Shown: positions 1-8,992 of the stretch, piece after piece
How positions within the stretch are numbered: position 1 is the first letter of the stretch
Layout of the letters: each line of letters opens with the position of its first letter
From: Haladaptatus pallidirubidus
GTDB taxonomy: Archaea; Halobacteriota; Halobacteria; Halobacteriales; Haladaptataceae
Length of the DNA stretch: 64,000 nucleotides
Reading direction: 5' to 3'
Assembly: GCF_020700235.1 (NCBI RefSeq)
Contig: NZ_CP085301.1
Coordinates: 496,001 to 560,000, forward strand
Made by a program: the position numbers and the translations under genes
Notes under the pieces: generated by a model
What the model was told of the DNA's origin: nothing
The model's database searches: none
The model's input: the letters and a program-made list of their open reading frames with translations, nothing else

Positions 1-551
1 CGGACGGGAAAGCATCGACCGACCACGCCCACCCCGACCTGCGGGCTGAGTTGATCGAAGTCCAGCGCGCGGCGGAGGAAGTGGATGCACTCCGCGAACG
101 CGTCGAGGAAAACCGCGAGCGCGTGGACAGCGGATTCGAGAACTACGAATCGGTGCTGGAGTACCTCACCGAGACGACCGACGAGTTGGAAAACCGACTC
201 GACGTACTCGCGCGCGCGCTCGTTTCCGTCCGCGACCAGACGCGTACGCTCGCCACGCAAAACGCGACGCGGGCCGCGACGGCCGAACTCGCTCGGACGG
301 CGAATCGAAACGGAATCGAGAGCGCAAAATGCTGCGAGTGTGGAACGGGCGTCACCATTTCGCTTCTAACCGAACCGTCCTGTCCGCACTGTAGCGCGAC
401 GTTCGAGGGCGTCGAATCGAAACGGAGCTTTCTCGGGTCCGATCGACTCGTCGTCGGTCGGCCACCCGCAATCGAGGGAGAAACGATCGATTCCGACGTG
501 GACGCGTCGGTGGACGAGGTCGAGGAGATGAGCGAGGAAGCGGATAGATGA
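1..551 (+). CDS. Coiled-coil protein with C-terminal zinc ribbon (5' end outside window)
   Basis: The frame is open from base 3, so the gene probably begins upstream; a TTG at 51 is the first possible in-window start. About 90 residues rich in Glu and Arg with heptad-like spacing suggest a coiled coil. They are followed by two Cys pairs (CCECG and CPHC) about 20 residues apart, which fit a zinc ribbon, and then an acidic tail. Its stop overlaps the start of the next gene (ATGA), so the two are probably cotranscribed. No enzymatic motif is visible and I do not recognise a named family. A structural or regulatory role is possible but is inference only. Confidence 0.7.
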   Translation, partial: DGKASTDHAHPDLRAELIEVQRAAEEVDALRERVEENRERVDSGFENYESVLEYLTETTDELENRLDVLARALVSVRDQTRTLATQNATRAATAELARTANRNGIESAKCCECGTGVTISLLTEPSCPHCSATFEGVESKRSFLGSDRLVVGRPPAIEGETIDSDVDASVDEVEEMSEEADR

Positions 552-1012
552 CGGGCGAAGATACCGCCGAGAGAGAAAGGAAAGGAAGAGACGAAACGGG
601 CGGAAAGGGTAGAAAAGAAAGAATGGACGGGAGGGACGAACCACTCGCGAACCTCGCCAAGGGAGTGGAGGCGCGCCGGAATCGAAATCCGACCCGCGAC
701 CGTGGCGAATTGGACGACGCCTTTACCGAAGAACGCGTTGGCGAGGCGGACGTGAACGACCCCTGGGCGGAGTTGGAAACCGAAGACAGCGGCGACCTCG
801 TTGTCTCCGCACCGCGCGAGACGATCGAGGACGACCGCGACGTTCGCACGATTCCGAAGTCTACCTGCCGCGACTGTCCACATTTCGGCGACCCGCCGAG
901 CGTCCACTGCACACACGATGGAACGGACATCCTCACGATGATCGATATCGAACAGTTCCGCGTGGCCGATTGCCCGATGGTCGTGGACGAAAAAACCCCG
1001 CTTACCGAATGA
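548..1012 (+). CDS. Cysteine-cluster protein, uncharacterised, haloarchaeal
   Basis: This 154-residue protein starts inside the stop of the upstream gene (ATGA overlap) and its own stop overlaps the DedA start in the same way, so three genes form a tight operon. The first half is charged and probably disordered (KGRDETGGKGRKERMDG). The C-terminal half has a Cys/His cluster, CRDCPHFGDPP then CTHDG and a final Cys near residue 144, which could bind one metal ion. No family name can be assigned from sequence alone. Confidence 0.7.
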   Translation: MTGEDTAERERKGRDETGGKGRKERMDGRDEPLANLAKGVEARRNRNPTRDRGELDDAFTEERVGEADVNDPWAELETEDSGDLVVSAPRETIEDDRDVRTIPKSTCRDCPHFGDPPSVHCTHDGTDILTMIDIEQFRVADCPMVVDEKTPLTE

Positions 1013-1533
1013 GTGGGCTCGCCGAAACGGCCGTGTCGCTCATCCAACAGTACGGCTTTCTCGCCGTGTTCGTGTTCGCGTTTTTAGAATCCTCGATGCT
1101 GTTTCCGCTTCTGCCGAGCGAACTCGTCGTTCCGACGGCGGCGGGACTGCTCGTCCGCGACCCCATCTCGTTCGCCCTGTTCGTCCTCGCGATGACGGTC
1201 GGAACGACCGTCGGCAGTTTACTTCCATACTTCGTCGGCCACGAGGGACACGGCGCACTCGACAGGTACGGACAGTACCTCCGCGTTTCGCCGGACGAAA
1301 CCGACCGCGCGAGTCGCTGGTTCCGCAGGTGGGGTGAACATTCCGTTCTCTGGGGGCGTTTTCTGCCCGTCCTGCGCTCCGTCATCTCGATTCCCGCCGG
1401 ATTCGCGGAGATGGGGTTTCGAAAGTTCGTTCTCTACACGACAATCGGCGCGTTCGCGTTCAACCTACTGGTCACCGGACTGGTGTACGCGGGCCGGGAC
1501 GACCTGCTCCACCTGCTTTCGGTGCTTCCGTAG
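1009..1533 (+). CDS. DedA/VTT-family membrane protein
   Basis: The protein has 174 residues with about four to five hydrophobic segments. It shows DedA (SNARE-associated, VTT domain) features: an N-terminal FAFLESSMLFPLLPSE segment, a central GTTVGSLLPYFVG, and the late GRFLPVLRSVISIPAG motif that forms the re-entrant loop in this family. Bacterial relatives act in lipid carrier or phospholipid flipping; the archaeal substrate is unknown. I chose the ATG at 1009, which overlaps the previous stop by 4 nt, over a longer in-frame start at 970 that lacks family sequence. Confidence 0.85.
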   Translation: MSGLAETAVSLIQQYGFLAVFVFAFLESSMLFPLLPSELVVPTAAGLLVRDPISFALFVLAMTVGTTVGSLLPYFVGHEGHGALDRYGQYLRVSPDETDRASRWFRRWGEHSVLWGRFLPVLRSVISIPAGFAEMGFRKFVLYTTIGAFAFNLLVTGLVYAGRDDLLHLLSVLP

Positions 1534-1611
1534 GCCGTCTGTTTTCGGTGTACCGCTCTCGGCGCTGTCGTAGTACGTGGTGCTTTTGCGTCTCCGCACG
1601 CTATCGCGGGT

Positions 1612-1941
1612 ATGCAATTCTGCGACGACTGCGGTTCCATGATGAAATCCATGGGGTCGAAGATGGTCTGTGCGAACGACGACTGTCAAGCGACGACGGC
1701 AAAAGACGAAGAACGCGCGAAGGAGTTCGTCTCCACGGAGGAACAAGGCGATTCGGAAGTCATCGAAACCGAGGAGGGCGCGGATTTCGAGGGCAAACCG
1801 ACCGCCACGGACGTGACCTGCGACAAATGTGGCCACGGCGAAGCGTGGTACACCATCAAACAGACCGCCTCCGCCGACGAACCGCCAACGCGCTTTTTCA
1901 AGTGCAAGGAATGCGGTTATCGCTGGCGGGAGTACAACTAA
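1612..1941 (+). CDS. tfs: Transcription factor S (TFIIS/Rpb9-like cleavage factor)
   Basis: This 109-residue protein has the TFS architecture. An N-terminal zinc ribbon (CDDC then CANDDC, residues 4-24) joins an acidic linker, followed by a C-terminal zinc ribbon (CDKCGHG then CKECGYRW). The C-terminal tip holds the acidic Asp-Glu pair in SADEPPTRFF, which enters the RNA polymerase active site and stimulates transcript cleavage in backtracked complexes. It stands alone between dedA and ppc. The ATG lies close behind a T-rich promoter-like stretch, so the mRNA may be leaderless. Confidence 0.95.
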   Translation: MQFCDDCGSMMKSMGSKMVCANDDCQATTAKDEERAKEFVSTEEQGDSEVIETEEGADFEGKPTATDVTCDKCGHGEAWYTIKQTASADEPPTRFFKCKECGYRWREYN

Positions 1942-2009
1942 CTCGCACAGTTCTCGCAGTTTTTGACTTCAGACCGACGTTTTAGGTATCGGGACGACGA
2001 CGATATGGT

Positions 2010-4694
2010 ATGCGATTACACACCCGCGACGTCGGTCAGGACGTGCGCGAACTCGGCGGCTTGCTCGGCGACGTGCTTTCTCGCCTCGGGTCGGAAGAAG
2101 CGTTCGAGACGGTCGAAACCTTGCGAACCGAATCCATCGACTACCGGCGCGAAAAGACGGACTCCCGCGACGCGGTTCAGGACGAAATCAGGGGCCTCTC
2201 GCCGGAACTGGCGGGTCACGTCGCCCGTTCTTTTGCCACCTATTTCGAACTCATCAACCTCGCGGAGGAGCGCCAGCGAGTCCGCGCCATTCGGGAGGGG
2301 ACGCAGGAAGGGACGCTTCCCGACAGCCTTCGTGCGACGGCCGAAACGCTGGCGGAGGAGGACGCCGACCCGGAAACCGTCCAGCGCGTGCTGAACGACG
2401 TGTCCGTCGTTCCGACGTTTACCGCTCATCCGACGGAAGCGCGCCGGAAGACGGTGAAGGCGAAGCTACGGTCGGTCGCGGCTCTGCTCTCCGAATTAGA
2501 CGAGCGCAGATTAACCGAGCGGGAACAAGCGAAACTGGAGCGACAGTTAGAGAGCGAGGTGACTGGACTTTGGGAAACCCGCCAAGTGAGAAAGCGCAGG
2601 CCGGACGTGACCGACGAAGCGCGGAACGTCCTCTGGTACTTAGAAAACGTCCTGTTCGACATCATCGGCGAGGTGTACGACGAACTCGACCGCACCGTCG
2701 GCGAGGAGTTCGATGCCGACGTTCCGGAACTGTTCTCGTTCCGCTCGTGGGCCGGGAGCGACCGCGACGGCAATCCGTACGTCACGCCCGAAATCACCGC
2801 GGACACGCTCTCCCGTCAGCGCGAAGTCGTACTGGAACGCTACCGCGACGAATTAAAACGGCTGTCCGGCGTGCTCAGTCAGGACGGCGATCGGGTTCAG
2901 ACGAGCAGCGCGTTCGAATCGAGCCTCGAAAGCGACCGGGAGCGGTTCCCCACCATCGCCGACACCGCGACCGAACGCTATCCCGACGAACCCTACCGCC
3001 AGAAACTCGCCCTGATGCGGGTTCGAATCGACCGCGTCGAGGACGTGCGACCCGGCGGGTACGCCGACGCCGAGGAACTGCTGTCCGACGTAACCGTCAT
3101 CGCGGATAGCCTCCGCGAAAACGGTGGAGAGGCGGTCGTCGAAACGGAGGTCGACCCGCTTTTGCGGCAGGTCGAAACCTTCGGTTTCTCCCTTGCCTCA
3201 CTCGATCTGCGCGACCATCAGGAGAATCACACGACGGCAATCGCCGAGACGTTGGCCCGCGAGGGATTCGACTACGACTCGATGAACGAAGAGGAGCGTG
3301 TGTCACTGCTCACGGACGCGATTTTGCAGGACGAACCGATCATCGACCTCGACCCGGAGGGGCTTTCGGAGACGGCTGGTCGCGTGCTGACGCTGTTTTC
3401 GGAAACCGCGAATTGGCAGAAAGAGTACGGTCAAACGGCCATCGACACCTACTGCATCAGCATGACCGAAGAGGCGAGTCACGTCCTCGAAGTGCTGTTT
3501 CTCGCCGATCAAGCCGGAATCGTGGATTTACCCGGCTACGCCGGACTGGACGTGGTTCCCCTGCTCGAAACCGAGTACGCCCTCTCGGGCGCCCGGCGCA
3601 TCATCGGGACGCTGTTCGAGAACGAAGCCTACACCGCTGCGTTGGAGGCCCGCGGCGGCAGTCAAGAAATCATGCTCGGTTACTCCGATTCGAACAAGGA
3701 AAACGGCTTTTTGGCGGCGAACTGGAGCCTCTACAAGAATCAGAAGCGACTCGCCGAAATCGCCAACGAGTACGACGTGACCCTCCGCTTGTTCCACGGG
3801 CGCGGCGGGTCGATTTCCCGCGGTGGCGGGCCGATGAACGAAGCCCTGCTCGCGCTCCCGCGCGAGACCGTTTCCGGACAGGTAAAATTCACCGAACAGG
3901 GCGAGGCCATCGCAGAGAAGTACGCCAACCCCGCGATTGCCGAGCGCAACGTCGAGCAGATGCTGGACGCCCAGATTCGCGCGCGCTACGACGCGATAGA
4001 CGAAGGTCCCGAATCGCTTCCCGACGAGTGGACGGAGACGATGGACGTGGCCGCGGACGCCGCCCGCGACGCCTACCGCAACCTGCTCGAATCGGAGGGA
4101 TTCGTCACGTATTTCGAACAGACGACGCCGATTCAGGTCATCGAAGACCTCAATCTGGGGTCGCGCCCCGCCTCCCGTTCGAGCGAGCGAACAGTCGAAG
4201 ACTTGCGGGCGATTCCGTGGGTGTTCTCGTGGACGCAATCCCGCTGTATCCTGCCGGGGTGGTACGCCCTCGCGGTTGGACTGGACGCCGTCATCGAAGA
4301 CGGTAAGATGGACACGCTTCGAGAGATGTACGAGGAATGGCCTTTCTTCCGCACGACGCTGGACAACGCGACGTTGGCGCTCGCCCGCACAGACCTCGAT
4401 ATTACCACGGAGTACGCGAGTCTCGCGGAAGATGATCTACGAGAGGAGTTTTTCCCACAATTGGAGGAGGAGTACGACCGCTGCGTCGAACTCGTCACGG
4501 AAATCACGGGCCGCGACGAACTGCTCGAACGGGAGTGGCTTCGGAACAGCCTCAATCGGCGAAACCCCTACGTTGACCCGCTCAACCTCCTGCAGGTGAA
4601 TCTTCTGCGCCGAACCCATCTTACCGAAACGGAACGTCGCGCCCTCCGGCTCACGGTAACCGGGGTTGCAGCCGGGATGAAAAATACGGGATAA
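2010..4694 (+). CDS. ppc: Phosphoenolpyruvate carboxylase
   Basis: At 894 residues this has the full length of bacterial-type PEP carboxylase, which makes oxaloacetate from PEP and bicarbonate to refill the TCA cycle. Visible hallmarks are the catalytic-His segment FTAHPTEARR near residue 137, GYSDSNKENG near residue 557 and the glycine-rich loop FHGRGGSISRGGGP near residue 595. The C-terminus has the usual late LLQVNLLRR and ends in NTG (CxNTG-type end in relatives). The ATG at 2010 gives the expected N-terminus, and a TTTTAGG box about 27 nt upstream could be its TATA element. Confidence 0.97.
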   Translation: MRLHTRDVGQDVRELGGLLGDVLSRLGSEEAFETVETLRTESIDYRREKTDSRDAVQDEIRGLSPELAGHVARSFATYFELINLAEERQRVRAIREGTQEGTLPDSLRATAETLAEEDADPETVQRVLNDVSVVPTFTAHPTEARRKTVKAKLRSVAALLSELDERRLTEREQAKLERQLESEVTGLWETRQVRKRRPDVTDEARNVLWYLENVLFDIIGEVYDELDRTVGEEFDADVPELFSFRSWAGSDRDGNPYVTPEITADTLSRQREVVLERYRDELKRLSGVLSQDGDRVQTSSAFESSLESDRERFPTIADTATERYPDEPYRQKLALMRVRIDRVEDVRPGGYADAEELLSDVTVIADSLRENGGEAVVETEVDPLLRQVETFGFSLASLDLRDHQENHTTAIAETLAREGFDYDSMNEEERVSLLTDAILQDEPIIDLDPEGLSETAGRVLTLFSETANWQKEYGQTAIDTYCISMTEEASHVLEVLFLADQAGIVDLPGYAGLDVVPLLETEYALSGARRIIGTLFENEAYTAALEARGGSQEIMLGYSDSNKENGFLAANWSLYKNQKRLAEIANEYDVTLRLFHGRGGSISRGGGPMNEALLALPRETVSGQVKFTEQGEAIAEKYANPAIAERNVEQMLDAQIRARYDAIDEGPESLPDEWTETMDVAADAARDAYRNLLESEGFVTYFEQTTPIQVIEDLNLGSRPASRSSERTVEDLRAIPWVFSWTQSRCILPGWYALAVGLDAVIEDGKMDTLREMYEEWPFFRTTLDNATLALARTDLDITTEYASLAEDDLREEFFPQLEEEYDRCVELVTEITGRDELLEREWLRNSLNRRNPYVDPLNLLQVNLLRRTHLTETERRALRLTVTGVAAGMKNTG

Positions 4695-4735
4695 ACGTTA
4701 GGGTCGCTCGTACCGTGCGTTGGTTCGGGAAAATC

Positions 4736-5245
4736 ATGCATGAATTCGACAGGCGGCGATTTCTCGAACTGACGGCGGGAACGATCGGACTCGCTGGTAC
4801 CGCACACGGAACGACCCAGGGAACGAATCGGCGAAATCGCAGGATGGTGTTCGAAAACACCGACCAGCTGTCGGACGCGTATTTGAACCGTATCATACTC
4901 GTCACGGAGACGTCTGAACCCGACGCGAACGTCCCGCCCGTCGGCGGGTGTGGCTTCGACGACCCGTGGCCGCCCGCGAACGTGGACGTGTTTCAGGGCA
5001 TCGTGGTGGAGTGGCGAAATCGGGACACAGCCAGATTGCTTGGGACGGATAGACGAGTACGAGCCGAAAAACTCGTTCGCCGCGACCTCTACGTCGAACG
5101 CCGTGACTCGCCGGTCGAAATCGGGACGCCGTTCATCATCGAAAACGTCGTTCGGTGTCCGAGCGGATTGGTCGGCGTGGAGGCCAGCCAGATTCCGGGA
5201 GTTCGAATCGAAACGCCGCCGGAGGACGAAGGCGGAATCGGGTGA
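4736..5245 (+). CDS. Tat-secreted protein of unknown function
   Basis: The N-terminus FDRRRFLELTAGTIGLAGTAHG is a textbook twin-arginine signal: an RRRFL motif, a hydrophobic stretch and an AHG cleavage region. This favours the ATG at 4736 over the GTG at 4715. The mature part of about 140 residues has no obvious catalytic motif but contains isolated Cys (GGCGFDD, VVRCPSG). Folded export through Tat is common in haloarchaea. The stop at 5243-5245 is a TGA after which the same frame stays open to 5416 (see findings). Confidence 0.7.
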   Translation: MHEFDRRRFLELTAGTIGLAGTAHGTTQGTNRRNRRMVFENTDQLSDAYLNRIILVTETSEPDANVPPVGGCGFDDPWPPANVDVFQGIVVEWRNRDTARLLGTDRRVRAEKLVRRDLYVERRDSPVEIGTPFIIENVVRCPSGLVGVEASQIPGVRIETPPEDEGGIG

Positions 5246-5287
5246 CCTTTCCTCGGACGTATCCCAAGACGCGAGTGTGACGACGAA

Positions 5288-5416
5288 GTGCATCCGGGGC
5301 GGGAGGCGGGCGAACACTGCGAGGGAATGCACGTCGGCGACCAGAGAATAATCGACTCCCTCCACGCGTTTTTGCCGGACTATCTCCGGGAGTTGGAGAA
5401 TCCGGATTCGAACTGA
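5288..5416 (+). other. Possible small ORF or in-frame extension after TGA
   Basis: The frame of the upstream Tat protein stays open for 57 codons after its TGA. A GTG at 5288 or an ATG at 5327 could start a separate peptide ending in LHAFLPDYLRELENPDSN. Third positions are mostly G or C, as in coding sequence here. There is no recognised family, so this may be a small protein, the tail of a truncated gene, or chance. Confidence 0.25.
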
Positions 5417-5443
5417 GAACTCTGATCGTCGCGCAGGTTCGAA

Positions 5444-6274
5444 TTACGGCTGTGCGATGGTCAACCAAAAGACGAAGACGACCACGCCGCCGAGCGTGGT
5501 GCTGGCGACGGCGTGGGTTCTGAGTTTGTCGAGCAGGTGATGCGCATCGTCGGAGAGCTGTGCGACCTCGTACACCTCGCCGCCGAGTTCGCAGCGCGGG
5601 AGGAAATCCATCGCGACGTGGAGGAAGACACCCGCCGCAAAGCCGAAGACGATGCCGTTGGCCGCGTCGCTGGACGGAACGTTGAGGAGCGCCGAGAGGA
5701 TGGCGGTGATGCCGACGCCCGCCGCGGGAAGGAGGAGAATCGAGACGGGTTTGCCCGCGCGCCGGAGTCGATGGGCCGCGACGTAGCCCGCCGGGCCTTT
5801 GTGCGAGACGATGGCGAGTCCGAGGAGGAGACCGAGGCTCGGCATGTTGCCGTACACGAGTCCGATGATCGCCCCGGCGGTGAGCGAGTGTGCAGTTAGT
5901 TCGAGCGCTGCGTGGTCGAAGGGAACGTCTAAGTGCATCAGCCGATGGCCGACGGTGTGCGCGCCGAACCCGGTCAGAATACCGAAGGCGATACCGAACC
6001 CGCCGAACTGGGGGTGATGGCCGATTGCGTTAGGAACGAGGAAGACGGCGGCACTGGTTATCATCGCGCCGCTGGCCAGCCCGAACGCCCAGACGAGCTT
6101 TCTCGCGTGCGTGGACTCGCCCGGACGCGAACCGAGCGCGGCGGCCCCCGCCATCGCGGCGAACGCGACCCACGCGATAGCAAGCACCTTGTCCAACCCC
6201 GCTGACACCGCAAAGCCCGACAGCACGACGAGCGAGAGGAATCCGAGGAGTCCGATTCGAGACAGACGTGGCAT
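5444..6274 (-). CDS. ZIP-family divalent metal transporter
   Basis: This 276-residue membrane protein has about eight hydrophobic helices. ZIP signature features are a His-bearing helix (LELTAHSLTAGAIIG), a following SHKGPAGYVAAHR segment and a GFAAGVFLHVAMDFLPRCE helix. The His, Asp and Glu in these helices form the binuclear metal centre in ZIP proteins. Zn2+ or another divalent cation is the probable substrate and import the probable direction. It is transcribed away from the 6359 gene, with an AT-rich divergent spacer between them. Confidence 0.9.
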   Translation of the reverse strand: MPRLSRIGLLGFLSLVVLSGFAVSAGLDKVLAIAWVAFAAMAGAAALGSRPGESTHARKLVWAFGLASGAMITSAAVFLVPNAIGHHPQFGGFGIAFGILTGFGAHTVGHRLMHLDVPFDHAALELTAHSLTAGAIIGLVYGNMPSLGLLLGLAIVSHKGPAGYVAAHRLRRAGKPVSILLLPAAGVGITAILSALLNVPSSDAANGIVFGFAAGVFLHVAMDFLPRCELGGEVYEVAQLSDDAHHLLDKLRTHAVASTTLGGVVVFVFWLTIAQP

Positions 6275-6358
6275 AGTTATTAATTTTCAACTCCATCTTA
6301 TTACGTCGTCGGTTCCCGGCCATAAAACTAATTTATTGTGACATTCTCGGCACGGGTA

Positions 6359-6610
6359 ATGCAGACGAAAACGGCTCGAAACGTCATACTACTTCCCGAC
6401 AATCGTGCCGTGCAGGCATTCGCGATAGCCGCCCTGTTCGCGGCGACGATGCCCTTCGCGGATGCAGTCGCCTCTGGGACGCTCTCACGCCTCGGATTTA
6501 CCGTGGCTGACACCGGTTCGCATCAGGCGCTATCGCTACTGTTCGTCGTCGGCACGTCGGCCAACGTCGCGTTCTGCCGTTCCGACTGCTGGCGCGTCGT
6601 GCGGTCGTAA
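6359..6610 (+). CDS. Small membrane protein, unknown
   Basis: An 83-residue ORF starting at ATG 6359 has two hydrophobic segments (AFAIAALFAATMPFADAVA and LSLLFVVGTSANVAF) and ends in FCRSDCWRVVRS. It ends 4 nt before the DUF2071 gene, so the two are probably one transcript. A longer start (GTG 6338) exists but adds no conserved-looking sequence. No family is recognised. Confidence 0.55.
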   Translation: MQTKTARNVILLPDNRAVQAFAIAALFAATMPFADAVASGTLSRLGFTVADTGSHQALSLLFVVGTSANVAFCRSDCWRVVRS

Positions 6611-6614
6611 CGCC

Positions 6615-7295
6615 ATGCGCGCGCTCCAGTTCACGTGGCGGGACTGCCTGTTCGTCCACTGGCCGGTCGAACGCGGGACGCTCCGAACCGCTGTTCCGGA
6701 TTCGCTGGCTCTCGACACCCATGAAGGACAGGCGTGGGTTAGCATCCTCGTCTCCACCATCGAAAACGCCAGGCCGCCGGGGGTACCAGCAATGTTGGGA
6801 ATGACGTTTCCGCAGGTCAACTTCCGAACCTACGTTCGCCTCGGCCGCACGCCGGGCGTCTATTTTTTGAGCCTCGATACCGGCAGTCGACTCGCGGTTC
6901 GCGTTGCTCGGTCACTGTATCGACTACCGTACTACTACGCGGACATCGTTACGGAATCCGGGTCGCTCCACCGAGTTCGAAGCCGGCGTATTCAGCGTGG
7001 CGCGCCCCCGGTCGAGTTCGAAGCGACCTACGAACCCGAAGGGTCTGCAAGCACCCCGGAACCTGGAACGCTCGAAGACTTTCTCGCGGAACGCTATCGT
7101 TTATTCGTCCCGCAGGCAGGACGCACGACCGAAATCGAACACGACCCGTGGTACCTGTATCCCGCGACCGCCGAGGTGAGCGCGGAGTCATTCTTCGAAG
7201 CTGTCGGTCTCCCCGAACCGAAACGAGAAACGCGAGTTCGGTACTGCCCACGGATGGAGTTTCATGTACAGACACCGACGCGAATCGAGGAGTAA
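6615..7295 (+). CDS. YqjF/DUF2071 family protein
   Basis: The 226-residue protein begins MRALQFTWRDCLFVHWPVE and contains GVPAMLGMTFPQVNFRTYVR and GVYFLSLDTGSRLAV, typical of the DUF2071 (YqjF, acetoacetate-decarboxylase-like fold) family. Family members begin with a short stretch stating a loss of function for small-molecule binding that is still unclear, so I give no reaction. I chose the ATG at 6615 because upstream in-frame sequence is unlike the family and would overlap the preceding membrane gene. Confidence 0.85.
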   Translation: MRALQFTWRDCLFVHWPVERGTLRTAVPDSLALDTHEGQAWVSILVSTIENARPPGVPAMLGMTFPQVNFRTYVRLGRTPGVYFLSLDTGSRLAVRVARSLYRLPYYYADIVTESGSLHRVRSRRIQRGAPPVEFEATYEPEGSASTPEPGTLEDFLAERYRLFVPQAGRTTEIEHDPWYLYPATAEVSAESFFEAVGLPEPKRETRVRYCPRMEFHVQTPTRIEE

Positions 7296-7377
7296 GGTGG
7301 GACAAAAATGGTAGCTTTCGGGGAAATCAGTCCGTCAAAACGCTTCTAAAAGCCGCTTCTGCACGAATCCGTCGTTT

Positions 7378-7899
7378 CTACCACGAGACTTCGAAGGTTC
7401 GTTCGCTCGCCGTTTCGTCCTCTTCGACCTGAACGAACGCGCCGCTGTTGTTGAATTTCTTGACGATTCCTTCGACGATTCCTCGATCCATCGACGTCGG
7501 GTAGGGCGTTTCACACACCATGCGTCCGCTGGTTTCGCCGGTTTCCTCGAACTTGTAATGACCAACGTCGCCCTCGTGGTGCATCTGATACACGTCGTCG
7601 AGTGAGGTCAGGGCCGCTTCGACGTCGTCGATCGTTGGTGGCCACTCGACGGTTTCCGGAATCTCCTTGCCGATAGTTTTGACGGTTTGCGGGCCGATTG
7701 CGTCCACGAGATCGTCGAGTGCGTTGATAGTATCTTCGAGGGAGTACCACTCACCGGGTCGTGGTTCCGGAATCCCGTGACTGTCGAGGACGTCGATAAC
7801 GCGCTTTCGATACGCACCCGATAATCGAGAAACACCCTCAACGATCGAAGAGAGAGAATCGCCTTTTACTTTCGCATCTGCTGTTACTGTCTGAGACAT
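7378..7899 (-). CDS. Conserved protein, possibly a small-molecule sensor domain
   Basis: This 173-residue soluble protein starts at ATG 7899; a GTG 18 nt further upstream is less likely. The N-terminal half is helical (LSGAYRKRVIDVLDSHGIPEP). The C-terminal half has YQMHHEGDVGHYKFEE, then SGRMVCETPYPTSMDRGIVEG, which loosely resembles the DUF2378/V4R-like alpha-beta sensor fold. That link is inference from pattern only. A TATA-like TATTAAG about 27 nt upstream suggests a leaderless monocistronic gene. Confidence 0.65.
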   Translation of the reverse strand: MSQTVTADAKVKGDSLSSIVEGVSRLSGAYRKRVIDVLDSHGIPEPRPGEWYSLEDTINALDDLVDAIGPQTVKTIGKEIPETVEWPPTIDDVEAALTSLDDVYQMHHEGDVGHYKFEETGETSGRMVCETPYPTSMDRGIVEGIVKKFNNSGAFVQVEEDETASERTFEVSW

Positions 7900-7920
7900 G
7901 AAAAATACGTCCCGCACAGA

Positions 7921-7927
7921 TATTAAG
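7921..7927 (-). promoter_or_regulatory. TATA-like box for the 7899 gene
   Basis: CTTAATA on the minus strand lies about 22-28 nt upstream of the ATG at 7899, in a spacer far richer in A+T than the flanking genes. The spacing fits a leaderless haloarchaeal transcript. Confidence 0.45.
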
Positions 7928-8070
7928 TAGTTTACTATTATCTATTTAAATAATTTGGGTGTGATTTAATAGACTCTAGGAAAATACCAGACTGAGACGG
8001 TTATACCGCGTCAATCGCTCTAAAACACTCACCTAGTTACTAGTAAATTACACTACATAACAGTATCCGT

Positions 8071-8080
8071 AAGTTTATCG
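8071..8080 (+). promoter_or_regulatory. TATA-like box for the 8104 gene
   Basis: The sequence AAGTTTATCG sits about 27 nt before the ATG at 8104, as expected for a leaderless haloarchaeal promoter, at the end of a 200-nt AT-rich intergenic stretch. Confidence 0.45.
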
Positions 8081-8103
8081 TCTGTAAACTTATTTATGAA
8101 TAT

Positions 8104-8835
8104 ATGAGCGTCGGAGATGAAAATTCTAAACTCGAAACGGCCCACGAAACCTACGAAATAGAGGATGTGGCCTTCATCGGTCGCACGCTCGAAGAGTACG
8201 TGCGTATGTTCGACCTCGACCTCGACGAACTCCACGACGCCACGATTCTCGACTGTCCGTCGGGAGCCTGTGCGTTCGTCGCCGAGGCGACCAAACGCGG
8301 CATCTCCGCAGTCGGCGCGGACGTGATGTACCAGTCTGACTACGTCGACCTTGACGAACGCGGTGAGGTCGATATCGAGATGGCTCTCGACGGATTCGAC
8401 GGCGTCGAGGACCTGTTCGAGTGGGATTTCTACGGCGACGTGAACGGCGTTCGAGACCACTGGACAAACGCCTACGAAACGTTCCTCGATGACTACTCCG
8501 CGGGACTTACCTCCGGTCGGTACGTCCCCGCAAAACTCCCGACCCTTCCCTTCGAGGACGACAAGTTCACCCTCACACTCTCGGCGCACTTGCTGTTCTT
8601 GTACGCCGACCGACTCAGCTACGAATTCCACGTCGAATCCCTGCGCGAACTTGCCCGCGTCACCGAAGAGGAAGTTCGCGTCTACCCGCTTGCGGACTTC
8701 GAAGGAACGCCGTATCCGCGGCTGGACGAGATTCTCGATACACTGATGGAAGACGGACACGGCGTCGAAATCGAATCCGTCCCGTTCGAGTTCCAGCGCG
8801 GTGCCAGCGATATCCTCGTCATCGACTGCGCTTGA
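8104..8835 (+). CDS. Class I SAM methyltransferase-like protein
   Basis: This 243-residue protein has a Rossmann-type motif I, ATILDCPSGACAFVAEATKRG, near residues 46-66. An acidic strand end (AVGADVMY) and a later LPFEDDKFTLTLSAHLLFLY follow, equivalent to the motif IV/post-IV region of SAM methyltransferases. The substrate cannot be deduced. A glycosyltransferase gene follows about 160 nt downstream in the same orientation but with its own AT-rich leader, so a shared operon is uncertain. Confidence 0.75.
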   Translation: MSVGDENSKLETAHETYEIEDVAFIGRTLEEYVRMFDLDLDELHDATILDCPSGACAFVAEATKRGISAVGADVMYQSDYVDLDERGEVDIEMALDGFDGVEDLFEWDFYGDVNGVRDHWTNAYETFLDDYSAGLTSGRYVPAKLPTLPFEDDKFTLTLSAHLLFLYADRLSYEFHVESLRELARVTEEEVRVYPLADFEGTPYPRLDEILDTLMEDGHGVEIESVPFEFQRGASDILVIDCA

Positions 8836-8992
8836 GTTCACCGTCGTCTTTCGGCGAAAGACCGTCCACTCGATTCACCCCCCGCTGGCGCACTCGCACC
8901 GTATCGAATCTCGTTTTAAATGCTGTCTACTATTGATTCACATCAAGCATAAAATCCAAATATACTTGCCGCGGCACCGTAGACAGTCATCC

